The position numbers and the translations under genes were made by a program. DNA of 5,589 nucleotides from assembly GCA_031255355.1 (NCBI GenBank), contig JAIRSR010000186.1, positions 1 to 5,589 on the forward strand, read 5' to 3'. The notes beneath the pieces are model-generated. The model saw nothing but the letters and a program-made list of their open reading frames with translations, was not told the origin of the DNA and did not search any database. Positions 4,868-5,589 of this stretch are shown piece by piece; the stretch's first letter is position 1; each line of letters begins with the position of its first letter. Origin of the DNA: Clostridiales bacterium (GTDB lineage: Bacteria > Bacillota > Clostridia > Monoglobales > Firm-18).

Positions 4868-5589
4868 ACAAAGGTGACTATTTTCGACAGCACACTCCGC
4901 GACGGTGCGCAGGGCGAGGGCGTGTCATTTTCCGTAGAGGATAAGTTGGCGGTGGTGCAGTACCTTGACGACCTCGGCGTAGATTATATCGAGGGCGGCA
5001 ATCCCGCCTCGAATCCCAAGGACTGCGAATTTTTCAAGCGCGTACAAACGTTGGAGTTGAAACACGCGAAAATTGTTTCGTTCACCAGTACGCACAGGGT
5101 CGGCGGCAATCCCGCGAAAGACGCGGCGTTAAACGCCGTTTTGGAGGCGGGGACGGAATACGTCAGTATTTTCGGCAAGTCGTGGGATATGCACGTGACC
5201 GATATACTCGGCGCGACGCTTGACCAAAATTTGGAAATCATTTTCAGCACGATAGAGTATCTGACCGGGCATGGGAAGCGGGTGTTTTTTGACGCGGAGC
5301 ATTTTTTTGACGGCTACCGCGCCAACGCGGAGTACGCCATGCGCACTTTGGAAACGGCGGCGCGGGCGGGCGCGGAAGCGTTGGTGCTTTGTGACACAAA
5401 CGGCGCGGGCTTTCCGTTTGAAATCGAGGACGCGGCGGCGGCGGTCGTCAAGGCGTTCCCCGACCTGCAAATCGGAATCCACACCCACAACGATGTAGGC
5501 ATGGCGGCGGCAAACGCGATTGCGGCGGTACGCGCGGGGGCGGCGCAGGTGCAAGGCACGTTCGGCGGCTTCGGGGAGCGTTGCGGCAA
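4865..5589 (+). CDS. cimA: (R)-citramalate synthase, 5' part (truncated by the window edge)
   Basis: CimA condenses acetyl-CoA with pyruvate to give (R)-citramalate (EC 2.3.3.21). LeuCD and LeuB then convert it to 2-oxobutyrate, allowing isoleucine synthesis without threonine deaminase. The window holds 241 complete codons of a protein usually about 520-540 residues long, with no stop before the right edge. Signatures that separate it from LeuA are FDSTLRDGAQGEG (R12, D13; Ala in place of the LeuA Glu), EGGNPASNPKD, FGKSWDMHV, DAEHFFDGY, LCDTNG and GIHTHND (metal ligands H206 and H208). The last residues are GGFGERCG. The ATG at 4865 has a strong SD. Two motif edges read differently from what I remember as usual: LCDTNGAGFP instead of LCDTNGGTLP, and GTFGGFGERCG instead of GTINGYGERCG. 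It probably forms one transcript with leuA. Substrate choice is assigned by family; the C-terminal regulatory domain is not visible. Confidence 0.9.
   Translation, partial: MTKVTIFDSTLRDGAQGEGVSFSVEDKLAVVQYLDDLGVDYIEGGNPASNPKDCEFFKRVQTLELKHAKIVSFTSTHRVGGNPAKDAALNAVLEAGTEYVSIFGKSWDMHVTDILGATLDQNLEIIFSTIEYLTGHGKRVFFDAEHFFDGYRANAEYAMRTLETAARAGAEALVLCDTNGAGFPFEIEDAAAAVVKAFPDLQIGIHTHNDVGMAAANAIAAVRAGAAQVQGTFGGFGERCG

Overview
The window is a compact, single-strand (+) bacterial chromosome segment. It looks like a Clostridia-type Firmicute. The signs are strong AAGGAGG-like ribosome binding sites, TTG start codons, a four-cysteine MetRS, a tatD gene linked to a small radical SAM gene, and leuA next to a citramalate synthase. 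The genes are GC-rich at third positions, with very frequent GCG alanine codons. The genus cannot be named from the sequence.

Layout. Positions 1-180 are AT-rich and hold at most the tail of an unknown reading frame, ending at 119. A good extended -10 promoter (TATAAT at 172-177) and a GC-rich leader of about 124 nt precede metG (308-1849), a short methionyl-tRNA synthetase without the C-terminal tRNA-binding domain. Next come tatD (TTG start, 1830-2606), a metal-dependent deoxyribonuclease-type hydrolase, and a small radical SAM protein (TTG start, 2590-3219) of the TatD-associated kind. The three genes overlap by 20 and 17 nt, and each downstream gene has its Shine-Dalgarno inside the gene before it. 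They are almost certainly one translationally coupled transcript.

A 130-nt gap (3220-3349) holds an AT-rich possible promoter and a 74-nt imperfect palindrome (3247-3320) with no U-tract. The second unit follows: leuA (3350-4852, 2-isopropylmalate synthase with its regulatory domain) and, 12 nt later, cimA (from 4865, running off the right edge), an (R)-citramalate synthase. Together these two acetyl-CoA condensing enzymes start the leucine pathway and a threonine-independent isoleucine pathway. Both routes need the LeuCD isomerase and LeuB dehydrogenase, which would be expected nearby but are not in this window.

Most of the window is ordinary metabolism. The parts worth a second look are the functionally unassigned radical SAM partner of TatD, the two successive overlapping TTG starts, and the palindrome before leuA. 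I see no CRISPR array, tRNA, rRNA or recognisable insertion sequence.
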